Shown piece after piece: positions 1-6,858 of a stretch of DNA of 14,879 nucleotides. Under the pieces are notes generated by a model that was not told the origin of the DNA, searched no databases, and saw only the letters and a list, made by a program, of their open reading frames with translations. The stretch lies in contig PKWO01000115.1 in NCBI GenBank assembly GCA_003132085.1, positions 1-14,879 on the forward strand, written 5' to 3'. The number at the start of each line of letters is the position of its first letter. Position 1 is the stretch's first letter. The translations under genes were made by a program, and so were the position numbers. The stretch is from Oxalobacteraceae bacterium (lineage in GTDB: Bacteria > Pseudomonadota > Gammaproteobacteria > Burkholderiales > Burkholderiaceae_D).

Positions 1-299
<299 letters not shown>

Positions 300-309
300 G
301 TTCAACCAA

Positions 310-344
310 AGGCGCGGTGCGCAAGTGCCCAAGTACCGGCGCCT
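310..344 (+). terminator. Possible hairpin after ettA
   Basis: AGGCGC-GGT at 310-318 can pair with ACC-G-GCGCCT at 335-344, giving a nine-pair stem with one bulged base and a 16-base loop, 11 bases after the ettA stop. No T-run follows, so it is at best a weak or Rho-assisted terminator. Confidence 0.3.
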
Positions 345-394
345 ATGCGGGAATGTCGATCTTTGCTTGAATTGGCTTTGCGGGGCTATTGTGC

Positions 395-1231
395 ATGAAT
401 ATTTCCACTGCTAAACATCTGCATACGCTACTGCTTGCAGCCCTTTTTTCGGTTGCCGCGTTCGCACTTGCAGCGGAGCCGACACTGGAACTCGGTATCG
501 GCCAACCGCTGCAAAACCTAAGCCGCAACGAATTGCTGGCGAATGCGGCCGTGCGCACAATCGACGTGCCGGCCGACGCCGCCTATCGGCGCAGCATGCA
601 TTACCGGGCATTGCCGTTGACCGCCTTGATCGGCCACCTGGCGCAAACCGGCAGTGTGCAATTCACCGCAAGCGACGGCTTCGTCGCCAACATCCCGGGT
701 CCGTTGCTGGCCGGCGCTGGGCAAGCTTGGCTGGCAATCGAGCCGGCAGACGCCGGATGGCCGGCGTTGAAGCCGGGAGGCGCCAGTGCCGGTCCGTTTT
801 ACCTGGTGTGGTTGACGCCTGAAAAAGCCGGCATCTCGCCGGAGCAATGGCCGTATCAAATCGCCAAAATTGCCGCAGCGGCGCCGCTTGAAAGCCGCTA
901 TCCGCAAATTCTGCCGCACAGCTCCGCAGCTACCGACAACCGGGAACAGCGTGGCCTGCATGTCTACACTGCCAACTGCGCAACCTGCCACCAAATCAAC
1001 GGCGCGGGCGATGCGGCGATCGGGCCCGACCTGAACCTGCCGCTCAGCCCCACTGAGTATTTCCAGGAAACCTACCTGCGAAAGTTGATACGCAATCCGG
1101 CCGCCGTGCGCAATTGGGGGCAGCGCAGGATGCCGGGATTTTCTCCTGAAGTCTTGAGTGACGCCAGCCTGGACGATCTGATCGCGTACCTGCGGCAAAT
1201 GGCCAAACAACGGGCCAAACAGCGGCAATAG
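395..1231 (+). CDS. Secreted c-type cytochrome with an N-terminal oxidoreductase-like domain
   Basis: A 278-residue protein with a signal peptide (hydrophobic stretch at residues 11-27, likely cleavage near ALA-AEP), so it should be periplasmic. The C-terminal third is a class I cytochrome c domain: heme motif CATCH with Cys195, Cys198 and His199, and a likely axial Met246 in RRMPGF. The preceding ~130 residues (about 30-165; DVPADAAYRRSMHYRALPL, then GPFYLVWL and PEQWPYQI) resemble the sulfite-oxidase-like molybdopterin-binding fold. They are too short for a full cofactor domain and no cofactor cysteine is visible there, so any redox partner is unknown. I chose ATG 395; an in-frame TTG at 389 would add two residues. 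The Shine-Dalgarno is weak. It is a single gene with its own upstream gap, and nothing links it to the island. Confidence 0.85.
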   Translation: MNISTAKHLHTLLLAALFSVAAFALAAEPTLELGIGQPLQNLSRNELLANAAVRTIDVPADAAYRRSMHYRALPLTALIGHLAQTGSVQFTASDGFVANIPGPLLAGAGQAWLAIEPADAGWPALKPGGASAGPFYLVWLTPEKAGISPEQWPYQIAKIAAAAPLESRYPQILPHSSAATDNREQRGLHVYTANCATCHQINGAGDAAIGPDLNLPLSPTEYFQETYLRKLIRNPAAVRNWGQRRMPGFSPEVLSDASLDDLIAYLRQMAKQRAKQRQ

Positions 1232-1298
1232 ACATCCGCATGTCCGCTGCGACATGCGTTTCACCTTCCGGATTTCGTCTGTCACCGCGCGCCAACAC

Positions 1299-1316
1299 CG
1301 TGTAATGGCTTGTAAT
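1299..1316 (+). promoter_or_regulatory. Shared 18-base motif upstream of the first rhiA-like gene (site A)
   Basis: CGTGTAATGGCTTGTAAT lies 191-208 bases before the rhiA-like start at 1507. The same 18 bases occur exactly, on the opposite strand, upstream of the protease gene (5462-5479). Here the motif is part of a 10-base tandem repeat, TGTAATGGCT TGTAATGGCA (1301-1320). A direct repeat with a one-helical-turn period is typical of sites bound by OmpR/PhoB-type winged helices. The 275-base gap 1232-1506 holds nothing else that I recognise as a gene. Confidence 0.6.
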
Positions 1317-1506
1317 GGCAAATTCCATTTGAAAAAGAGATGCTTTCGATGCAGGGTGCTTGGAAAGAACGACTTGCGCGACACAGAAACAACATGCTCG
1401 CAAGTTCGCTTTAGCATCCCGCAACTGATGTGAATCGGCTGACTCCGCCCGTTCGCATCACGATGCCATATCTTTATCCACCCACACTATAGAATGGAGC
1501 TTCAAA

Positions 1507-2190
1507 ATGACCATCATCAGTTATGTAAAGTCGAAAGATCTTCGCCTACAGGAGGCCGCTGCTCTTAGTGCCACCGCCGACGCCACCCCCTACACGCTTG
1601 TTTTAAAAAATAATTCCGCGTCGCCGTGGACATTTTACGTCTACCAGCAGGTGCCGAATCAGGCATCGGCCAATGTATTTTCCCTTGCCTGGTTCTGCAG
1701 TCCCTTTGTCATCACGCAGGGAAATCAAATCTCATTCCAATGGAGCATCGAGTACGGCTTCGTCTGGGGTGCGACCGGCACAGTCATGCCGGGCGTCGTC
1801 TTCAATGCCGGCGGCGGGCAGCCGGCGAATCTTCAATCAGCCAATACAACCAATTTCAGCACCCAGCCGGGACCCAACCTCAGCGTACCGGTGGCCGGAA
1901 ATCCGCAAGGATCATTGGTGATAAGCGACGCATCAAACGTTCCCAACAATACCTTCTCGGTGGGGATCAGCATGGGGAGCGCCGGTACTTTTGTCACCAA
2001 CGCCGGCCCCAACCTGCTGCATACCTTCACGCCCACCCCGACGTACTGGGTTGCCGCCGGCTCAAACGTGCAGGTCGGCACGATTCTCGACATCACGACG
2101 GTTACCCAGAACCTGCAAGTGATATTTCCAGTGAATGTCTATACCGTTACCTACAGCCTGAATCAAAGCAATCAGTGGGTTCCGGCATAA
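1507..2190 (+). CDS. RhiA-family protein, copy 1
   Basis: A 227-residue protein of the RhiA family, named after the rhizosphere-induced, quorum-regulated rhiA of Rhizobium leguminosarum; the biochemical role is unknown. Family features seen: YTLVLKNNS at the domain start, FYVYQQVPN, VFSLAWF, SFQWSIEYGFVWG, PGVVFNAG, FSVGISMGSAGTFV, PNLLHTFTPTPTYWVA and a closing FPVNVYTVTYSLNQSNQW. About 28 residues precede the domain (MTIISYVKSKDLRLQEAAAL and onward); they are polar, not a signal peptide, and absent from the second copy. The protein has no cysteine and no membrane segment. Start ATG 1507 has GGAG at 1496-1499 with 7-base spacing. It is followed after 62 bases by a divergent paralogue, probably in one transcript driven from the 1232-1506 gap, which carries site A. 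Confidence 0.82.
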   Translation: MTIISYVKSKDLRLQEAAALSATADATPYTLVLKNNSASPWTFYVYQQVPNQASANVFSLAWFCSPFVITQGNQISFQWSIEYGFVWGATGTVMPGVVFNAGGGQPANLQSANTTNFSTQPGPNLSVPVAGNPQGSLVISDASNVPNNTFSVGISMGSAGTFVTNAGPNLLHTFTPTPTYWVAAGSNVQVGTILDITTVTQNLQVIFPVNVYTVTYSLNQSNQWVPA

Positions 2191-2252
2191 CGCGCAAGAA
2201 ACTGGCGGGCGACCATGCGGTCCAACCCGCCGCTTTGTTGGGAAAGCAACGG

Positions 2253-2951
2253 ATGAGCGGCAATCCGCAATACAACCTATGGTTTGTAAACCAGTCCATC
2301 TCCGCCGGAAAACTGTGCGTCTATCAGGATGGCGGCAACGTCGCGTTCAACCAGGCAACTCCCGACACGTTGGCCTGGATGGTGACCGGCGCCAACCCAT
2401 CGGTCCAGGTAAATTTCAAATGGGATACCGATTACGATTTTGCCTGGTTCGACTATGGATCAACCAGCACGCAACAGATCGAAAGCGCGGGCCTCAACGC
2501 CGGCAACGCGGTAACGCTTAGCTTGAATCAGTATGGCTATTATTTCAAGGCGCCGCCGACCAGCGGCCCCAGCGGGCGCTTGTCGATCCAAATGGATGCC
2601 AGCATTCCGTCGATCAACGATGCGGTAGCCGGCATCGGCATGCATGGCGCCGGTACTTTTGCCTCACCTGCGGGACCGAACATCAATCTCGTGTGTACAC
2701 CGGCGCAGGTCTCGGGTTTGGCATACTGGGTCAGTTTTGGCCCTTACACTTTTGAGGTGAATGATTCGATCGACGTCTCAACACTCAATACGCCGGCAAA
2801 AATAAGCTTCCCCTATGGCGTGTACACAATGACAGCCGTTCTGAACTCGCAAAATCTGTGGAGCGTGTACTCTGGGCCGCCGGTCGCCGTCACGGCGCCA
2901 TCCAGCGGAAACGTGGTCGTCTACGAGGCGGGAAAAGGGATATTGCCCTGA
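2253..2951 (+). CDS. RhiA-family protein, copy 2
   Basis: A 232-residue paralogue of the preceding gene, sharing the domain plan: YNLWFVNQS, LCVYQD, TLAWMVTG, NFKWDTDYDFAWFD, GRLSIQMDASIP, AVAGIGMHGAGTF, PNINLVCTP, YWVSFGPY and FPYGVYTMTAVLNSQNLW. The copies are clearly related but diverged, so this is not a recent duplication. This copy lacks the N-terminal extension of copy 1 and instead has a ~25-residue C-terminal tail (GPPVAVTAPSSGNVVVYEAG). I chose ATG 2253 because the domain begins five residues later; the ribosome site is poor (GGGAAAG about 5 bases upstream), which suggests coupling to the upstream gene. The reading frame is open further upstream, but that part is only a shadow of copy 1. 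Function is unknown; co-occurrence with the protease and peptide genes is the best clue. Confidence 0.8.
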   Translation: MSGNPQYNLWFVNQSISAGKLCVYQDGGNVAFNQATPDTLAWMVTGANPSVQVNFKWDTDYDFAWFDYGSTSTQQIESAGLNAGNAVTLSLNQYGYYFKAPPTSGPSGRLSIQMDASIPSINDAVAGIGMHGAGTFASPAGPNINLVCTPAQVSGLAYWVSFGPYTFEVNDSIDVSTLNTPAKISFPYGVYTMTAVLNSQNLWSVYSGPPVAVTAPSSGNVVVYEAGKGILP

Positions 2952-2963
2952 TTCTGAAACTTC

Positions 2964-2987
2964 CCCGGGCAGGTTCTCCCGCCCGGG
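2964..2987. terminator. GC-rich hairpin between convergent genes
   Basis: CCCGGGC (2964-2970) pairs perfectly with GCCCGGG (2981-2987) across a 10-base loop. It sits 12 bases after the second rhiA-like stop and 15 bases beyond the stop of the convergent peptide gene, the right place for a shared terminator. Neither strand has a clear T-run, so intrinsic termination is uncertain. Confidence 0.45.
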
Positions 2988-3002
2988 CCATTGCCTTGCG
3001 GC

Positions 3003-3227
3003 TTAGCAAGCGACTGCGATCCCGCCGCCCTGCCACGATATCGCCCCGCGCAACGCGCAACAGGCCGCGCAGTTGAACTTTCCAGTTACCGGGCCGTTGG
3101 CGTCAAAGCATTGCCCAATCACATTGTCTGGAACGGGACACGCCGATGGCTGCAATCCAACAACCTGCATGCCTAGCGGTTGGTATGTTGACCGTTGCAC
3201 CGGTTGACTCTGTAATGGTAGTTTCAT
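3003..3227 (-). CDS. Small six-cysteine peptide, candidate substrate of the adjacent PatG-type protease
   Basis: A 74-residue peptide that I do not recognise as a named family. The N-terminal ~28 residues are polar and free of cysteine (MKLPLQSQPVQRSTYQPLGM and on). The rest holds six cysteines (Cys30, 40, 53, 56, 57 and the terminal Cys74), with a CAACC cluster and a GGG stretch near the end. This leader-then-Cys-rich-core layout is what RiPP precursors look like. There is no signal peptide, no Nif11 or nitrile-hydratase-type leader and no cyanobactin AYDG-like recognition sequence. TAAGGAG at 3236-3242 lies 8 bases from ATG 3227, an unusually strong ribosome site that argues the gene is real. 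It lies 116 bases downstream of the protease on the same strand, probably co-transcribed. The precursor role is inference; it could also be a small structural or regulatory peptide. Confidence 0.65.
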   Translation of the reverse strand: MKLPLQSQPVQRSTYQPLGMQVVGLQPSACPVPDNVIGQCFDANGPVTGKFNCAACCALRGAISWQGGGIAVAC

Positions 3228-3235
3228 GATGTTGG

Positions 3236-3242
3236 CTCCTTA
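3236..3242 (-). promoter_or_regulatory. Strong Shine-Dalgarno of the small peptide gene
   Basis: On the minus strand TAAGGAG precedes ATG 3227 by 8 bases. It fixes the start and supports high translation, as expected for a peptide made in excess of its processing enzyme. Confidence 0.75.
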
Positions 3243-3312
3243 GTTAAGCATCGCTAATGTTGGCTATCCCAGGACGATTCGCCGGAAATGAGCCCGGAAT
3301 GGGCGCTTGCAA

Positions 3313-3331
3313 CCGCATTCCCGCAATGCGG
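3313..3331 (-). other. Hairpin between protease and peptide genes
   Basis: CCGCATT (3313-3319) and AATGCGG (3325-3331) form a perfect 7-pair stem with a 5-base loop, 12 bases after the protease stop in the direction of transcription. No T-run follows on the minus strand, so it looks more like an mRNA processing or stabilising hairpin, or a leaky terminator setting different levels of protease and peptide message. Confidence 0.4.
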
Positions 3332-3343
3332 CTTTTCTTCAAA

Positions 3344-5359
3344 TCAATAAATATCCCAGTGCCGTATCTTGCCCACCGTGACGGGTATCACTTCACTCAC
3401 GTCCACGGTGAACCGATACACATGGCGGGCCTGCTCGATGCGCTTCGCCGGATTGAAGAACGTCAGTTTGACGTCCCAGCAATCCGAGCCGGGCCGGCAA
3501 ATGGGACTGCGTTCTACGTCTATGCAGTCCAATTTCATCTCGGTCGCAATGATTCTGTTATAGACTTCCGAAACCTGAAAGGCGTTGGTGGCCGCATAGT
3601 TTATTGCCCGTTCCTGGGGGCTCGTCCCCAGGTTGCGCACTTCGTAATAGATCCGCTCCAGGAAATTTCGGACACCGTCGATTTTCTTGTCATACAGGGC
3701 GGCAGCCGCCGGGTCGGCAGGCGTAGCGCCCACCGTGGTTAAAATCAAATCACTGGTCGACCAGCTATACATGCCGCGCAGGTCCGGAAACAGGAGCGGC
3801 ACTTCCTGACCGTTCAACAAGCGCGCCGAACCATGAATCACGCCCGGGATCGATACCCGCTCGACTTCTTGCGTGACATGCGCGTTCAGAAATTCCTTCA
3901 AACGATCATAGGTATAGCTGGCAAACGGCCCGTAAGGCTGGATCGCATAAACAACCGTAGCGTCAAGGCTCAGCGTCCAAATCAGGTTCGCGGCTGATGC
4001 AGGGTCGGTCCTCAGGTATTTCAGCAATTCGATCGGATCGTATACATCCATGCCCGCCAATTGGGTAAAAGAGTCCCTTCTCGATTCCGTGCCGAAGTCG
4101 TAGCCAATTTGCCCCAACACGTAAGCAATGGCCGGCGCCGCCGCGGTCTTTTGACAGCTGCAGTCCGAAGCGGCCACTGCACTTGGTCGTACATTGGCAA
4201 CGCTTGGGGCGGCAATATATTCCGCTGCCGCCGCGTATTCCGTTGCCTGAAAACTCTGGCTGCCGACTTCGGCAAACTCAGGTTGAGGGAGGCTTGCAGG
4301 TTCAGTCATGTTATTTCTCCTATAGGTGGGTTGATCCAGCTCTCTGCTCATGCTGCTTCTTGCGTCGATGGATTGCATTTTCCGATTCGCCCCGGTCCCT
4401 GTCTCCAAAACCGCCGAGGCCGGAAAGAACCTGGACGTTGCGTCAGGCGGTGCTTGCCCGGCGATGCCACTGCCGGTAATTTCCCGCAGCTTTAAATGTG
4501 CGGAAGCAATATTGAGCCGGCCCGCCAGCGACCGGCGGCAATCCGATTCGACCGCCGGGTCGCATGGGTCGGCGGATTCAAGAATGGCCGCACGCACTTT
4601 TTGCGGATCGGGACGCTGACCTCGCTTGATTTGCATGCTCAGAAGCAGCGCCGCAACACCGGCGACGATCGGTGCGGCAAAACTGGTTCCGGTTTTCGCG
4701 ATCACTTTGCCGCCTGATGCGGCGCCCAAAACATCCGCGCCCAATGCGAGTACTCCCTGCTCTCGATAGCTGCCGCCCCAGTTACTGAAGGTCAGCGGCG
4801 CGCCATCGATATCCATCGCGCCAACCGCCAACACAGTCGGCGCCGCAGCAGGAACATGAAGGCAGCGGCAGCCGTCGTTTCCCGCCGCTGCGACGATCAA
4901 TATCCCGCTCTTCGCGCATTGCTCGATCGCCTTTGCCAAAATCGAGTCGACGACCCCGCTTGCGCTCAATTCGCCGCCGCTGATGTTGATGACGTGTGCA
5001 CCAAGCTCGATCGCCTGATTGATTGCGCGCGCCAGGTCGAGTTGGGAACAGTGCAACCGGTCGCCATCCCGGGAGAAATAGATGGGGACGATCAGCCCGC
5101 GGCATCCTGGGGCAATGCCTTTCACCGCGCTTCCATGCTGCCCGAAAATGACACTTGCGACATGCGTTCCATGCGGCGAAGCCAGGTCATCGCCAAGCTC
5201 GTTCTGCATTGACGTGGCGAGTTGGTCAAGCCGCGCTCCGGTGAAACATGGGTGAGCGCGATCTACGGGGCCGTCCAGAATGGCGACGCAAATCTCGGGG
5301 CTTCCCAGCGTTTCCGACCACAATGCTTGCAAGCCTGAGAGGCGTGAAATGTCGGTCAT
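3344..5359 (-). CDS. Cytoplasmic S8 subtilase with PatG-type C-terminal domain (PatA/PatG maturation protease family)
   Basis: A 671-residue protein. Residues ~20-290 are a subtilisin domain with the full triad and oxyanion residue: Asp29 (AILDGPVD), His63 (PHGTHVAS), Asn161 (AAAGND), Ser226 (GTSFAAP). A linker (~295-400) rich in Ala, Ser and Pro follows. Residues ~400-671 match the C-terminal domain of cyanobactin maturation proteases of the PatA/PatG family: IGYDFGTESRRDSF, LLKYLRTDP, IWTLSLDATVVYAIQPYGPF, LRGMYSWS, INYAATNAFQ, VERSPICRPGSDCWDVKL, YRFTVDVSEVIPVTVGKIR. The start is ATG 5359, with GAGGAG 3-4 bases upstream; an in-frame ATG at 5386 would add nine residues without a good site. 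There is no signal peptide and only ~20 residues precede the catalytic core, so it should be cytoplasmic and need no propeptide removal. The family cleaves leader or follower segments from modified peptides; the neighbouring Cys-rich peptide is the likely target here. Confidence 0.88.
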   Translation of the reverse strand: MTDISRLSGLQALWSETLGSPEICVAILDGPVDRAHPCFTGARLDQLATSMQNELGDDLASPHGTHVASVIFGQHGSAVKGIAPGCRGLIVPIYFSRDGDRLHCSQLDLARAINQAIELGAHVINISGGELSASGVVDSILAKAIEQCAKSGILIVAAAGNDGCRCLHVPAAAPTVLAVGAMDIDGAPLTFSNWGGSYREQGVLALGADVLGAASGGKVIAKTGTSFAAPIVAGVAALLLSMQIKRGQRPDPQKVRAAILESADPCDPAVESDCRRSLAGRLNIASAHLKLREITGSGIAGQAPPDATSRFFPASAVLETGTGANRKMQSIDARSSMSRELDQPTYRRNNMTEPASLPQPEFAEVGSQSFQATEYAAAAEYIAAPSVANVRPSAVAASDCSCQKTAAAPAIAYVLGQIGYDFGTESRRDSFTQLAGMDVYDPIELLKYLRTDPASAANLIWTLSLDATVVYAIQPYGPFASYTYDRLKEFLNAHVTQEVERVSIPGVIHGSARLLNGQEVPLLFPDLRGMYSWSTSDLILTTVGATPADPAAAALYDKKIDGVRNFLERIYYEVRNLGTSPQERAINYAATNAFQVSEVYNRIIATEMKLDCIDVERSPICRPGSDCWDVKLTFFNPAKRIEQARHVYRFTVDVSEVIPVTVGKIRHWDIY
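4307..4321 (-). promoter_or_regulatory. Possible internal translation start for the PatG-type domain
   Basis: Inside the protease gene, on the coding strand, AGGAG (4317-4321) lies 7 bases before an in-frame ATG (4309-4307, Met351). The ATG sits in the linker just ahead of the PatG-type domain, so initiation here would give a free 321-residue C-terminal domain (3344-4309). Spacing and position are what a genuine start would show, but chance cannot be excluded. Confidence 0.4.
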
Positions 5360-5432
5360 GCTCTCCTCACTTCTATGCCGGTTCACGATGAAAACACTTG
5401 AACTTCCGGATTACATTTCTCTGAAGTGCGTC

Positions 5433-5464
5433 AATTGTCATCCGCATGATCGCGGGCGACAATT
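5433..5464. promoter_or_regulatory. Inverted repeat next to site B
   Basis: AATTGTC (5433-5439) and GACAATT (5458-5464) are perfect inverted 7-mers with an 18-base spacer. The right arm overlaps the end of site B by three bases, on the side towards the protease start. It may be an operator half-site pair or chance. Confidence 0.25.
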
Positions 5465-5479
5465 ACAAGCCATTACACG
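5462..5479 (-). promoter_or_regulatory. Shared 18-base motif upstream of the protease gene (site B)
   Basis: On the minus strand this reads CGTGTAATGGCTTGTAAT, identical to site A at 1299-1316. It lies 103-120 bases upstream of the protease ATG at 5359. Both copies point towards the gene they precede, which fits a regulator or sigma-factor site better than a random repeat. The match ends abruptly on both sides, so the two gaps are not simply duplicated DNA. Confidence 0.6.
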
Positions 5480-5520
5480 AGAGCGCAGGAATTTTGTGGG
5501 TAGCCTGGATCGAACCAAAT

Positions 5521-5595
5521 CAGTAGGGTGGGCACGCTTTTGTGCCCACGCGGAGGCCGCAACAGCGTGGGCACAAAAGCGTGCCCACGCTACTG
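5521..5595. repeat. Nested palindromic repeat (REP/BIME-like element)
   Basis: Two 31-base arms (5521-5551 and 5565-5595) are inverted copies with one mismatch (5527) around a 13-base spacer. Each arm is itself a hairpin: GTGGGCAC and GTGCCCAC flank a 6-base loop, and the right arm extends to a 10-pair stem (GCGTGGGCAC / GTGCCCACGC). The result is a cruciform-capable double palindrome. Outer ends read CAGTAG / CTACTG. GTAGGGTGGGCAC-type elements are common intergenic repeats in proteobacteria. It could act as a bidirectional transcription barrier between the divergent promoters, or be a small non-autonomous mobile element; there is no obvious target-site duplication. Confidence 0.8.
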
Positions 5596-5837
5596 GTTTG
5601 TAAGCGATGCGCGGAAGCGTACCCCTTTACCCACAAAAATCCCGGAACAACCCAAATCAGAAGCGATCCCAAAAACAAAAATCGACAACGCTCCCGATCC
5701 GTTGCTCCGGGACCTTGGCAAGGAGTTCAAATTAAATGCAATTCAGTTATTGCCTCAATGTTAATATTCAGAAATAGTTCTCTCCGACAAATTCATGGAT
5801 ATTTCCATATATCTCATTTTGTATTGCAGGAAAAAGT

Positions 5838-6833
5838 ATGGCGACATTGAGAAATTTCGTAACGGGCAAGCAAATCGTTCTGCGGACATGCCACATTTTT
5901 GGGCGCAACCCTTTCAGATCGGACACGCTCTTGCCGGGTAAAGATATCTCTCAGATACATGCATCGATCCAGTGGAATGGAAACAGATGGGAGATTTCGG
6001 ATCACAGCCGCAATGGAATCTTGCTTGACGGAAGACCGCCAAGCAACCGAAAAAGGATAGCGCTGGCCATCGGAAATAGAATTCAGTTCGGCGCCGCCAA
6101 GGACGCAATATGGGATGTCGGGAACCTGAACGCACCGCGCCCCGTTCTCGTGCCGTTGCAAAAGGATGCCGTCCCGATCGAACTCGGTCCGGTTAATTTT
6201 CTACCCGACGATTCCTCACCTGAAATGTCGATCTATGTCGAAAATACCGGTCAATGGGTGCGCGATGACAATCACGAAATCACGATGTTAAAGGATGGCG
6301 ATATCGTCGATATCGGCAGGAGCGCTTGGAAATTCATTTGGGCGTTAAACCTCGAATCGACCCTGGAAATCAACCCTGACAACAGCGCCGGATTGGGAAA
6401 AATGTTCTTGCAGTTTCAGGTGAGCCTGGATGAAGAACATGTCCATTTAACCCTGTCGACAGAGGGGAGGGAGATCGACTTGGGCGAGAGGGTTCATCAC
6501 TACTGTCTGCTGACGCTGGCTAGGCAGCGCCTGGAAGACGCCAAGAAAGGAATCGATTCCAACAACCAGGGATGGCTTGATTTGGAGCGTTTGTCAAAAA
6601 TGATAGGCCTGGATATACCGCATCTGAATATACATATTTTCCGGATTCGCAGCCAGTTCGCGCAGGCTTTGCCGGACCAATATTTTCGTCCAAATATCAT
6701 AGAGCGGCGGCGCGGTGGCGCGCGCTTCGGTTCCTTCTCGTTTAATATTGTGCGCGGCTCTCGCATCGAGGGCCAATTCGAGCCAAAGAATGATGACCTG
6801 AAAGATGTATCCAACATTTCCTTACCAGATTGA
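5838..6833 (+). CDS. FHA-domain protein with winged-helix-like C-terminal domain, putative phospho-dependent regulator
   Basis: A 331-residue soluble protein. The N-terminal ~95 residues are a forkhead-associated domain with the phosphothreonine-binding residues in place: Gly22-Arg23 (FGRNP), Ser38 and His41 (SQIHASIQW), Asn59-Gly60 (SRNGILLDG). Residues ~120-170 (MLKDGDIVDIGRSAWKF) resemble the end of a second, degenerate FHA fold. Residues ~205-320 look like a winged helix: YCLLTLARQRLEDAKKG, GWLDLERLSKMIGLDIPHLN, IHIFRIRSQF, then a basic wing ERRRGGARFG. ATG 5838 has AGGAAAA upstream with 7-base spacing. The kinase gene starts 25 bases downstream, so they form an operon. By analogy with PknH/EmbR of mycobacteria, the kinase may phosphorylate a partner that this protein binds. 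FHA is certain; DNA binding is inferred. The gene looks less GC-rich by eye than its flanks. Confidence 0.85.
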   Translation: MATLRNFVTGKQIVLRTCHIFGRNPFRSDTLLPGKDISQIHASIQWNGNRWEISDHSRNGILLDGRPPSNRKRIALAIGNRIQFGAAKDAIWDVGNLNAPRPVLVPLQKDAVPIELGPVNFLPDDSSPEMSIYVENTGQWVRDDNHEITMLKDGDIVDIGRSAWKFIWALNLESTLEINPDNSAGLGKMFLQFQVSLDEEHVHLTLSTEGREIDLGERVHHYCLLTLARQRLEDAKKGIDSNNQGWLDLERLSKMIGLDIPHLNIHIFRIRSQFAQALPDQYFRPNIIERRRGGARFGSFSFNIVRGSRIEGQFEPKNDDLKDVSNISLPD

Positions 6834-6858
6834 TCGGAATGCACGTTCAAGGTAACTG

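Larger units (their letters stand above)
5387..5837. other. Divergent intergenic region between protease and FHA genes
   Basis: About 450 bases without a believable gene. It holds, from left to right, the upstream region of the protease with a short inverted repeat (AATTGTC 5433-5439, GACAATT 5458-5464), the shared motif site B, the nested palindromic repeat 5521-5595, and an AT-rich stretch from about 5730 leading into the FHA gene. Promoters for both directions must lie here, but I see no convincing -35/-10 pair. Confidence 0.6.

Noticed and set aside
518..1417. A 299-codon open frame on the - strand
   Set aside because: It is antisense to the cytochrome gene, Arg/Cys-rich in the way of shadow frames, with no motif.
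3211..3218. A third TGTAATGG on the + strand near the small peptide gene
   Set aside because: It lies inside codons 4-6 of the peptide gene, where Leu-Pro-Leu-Gln coding explains the bases, and it lacks the second repeat unit.
3257..3742. A 161-codon open frame on the + strand
   Set aside because: It lies antisense to the well-conserved end of the PatG-type domain and has no recognisable domain of its own.
5521..5595. CRISPR repeats or a simple terminator
   Set aside because: There are only two units in inverted orientation and no spacer series; neither hairpin ends a nearby gene.
5280..5850. Short open frames on the + strand in the divergent gap
   Set aside because: They run through the palindromic repeat and have low-complexity, motif-free translations.
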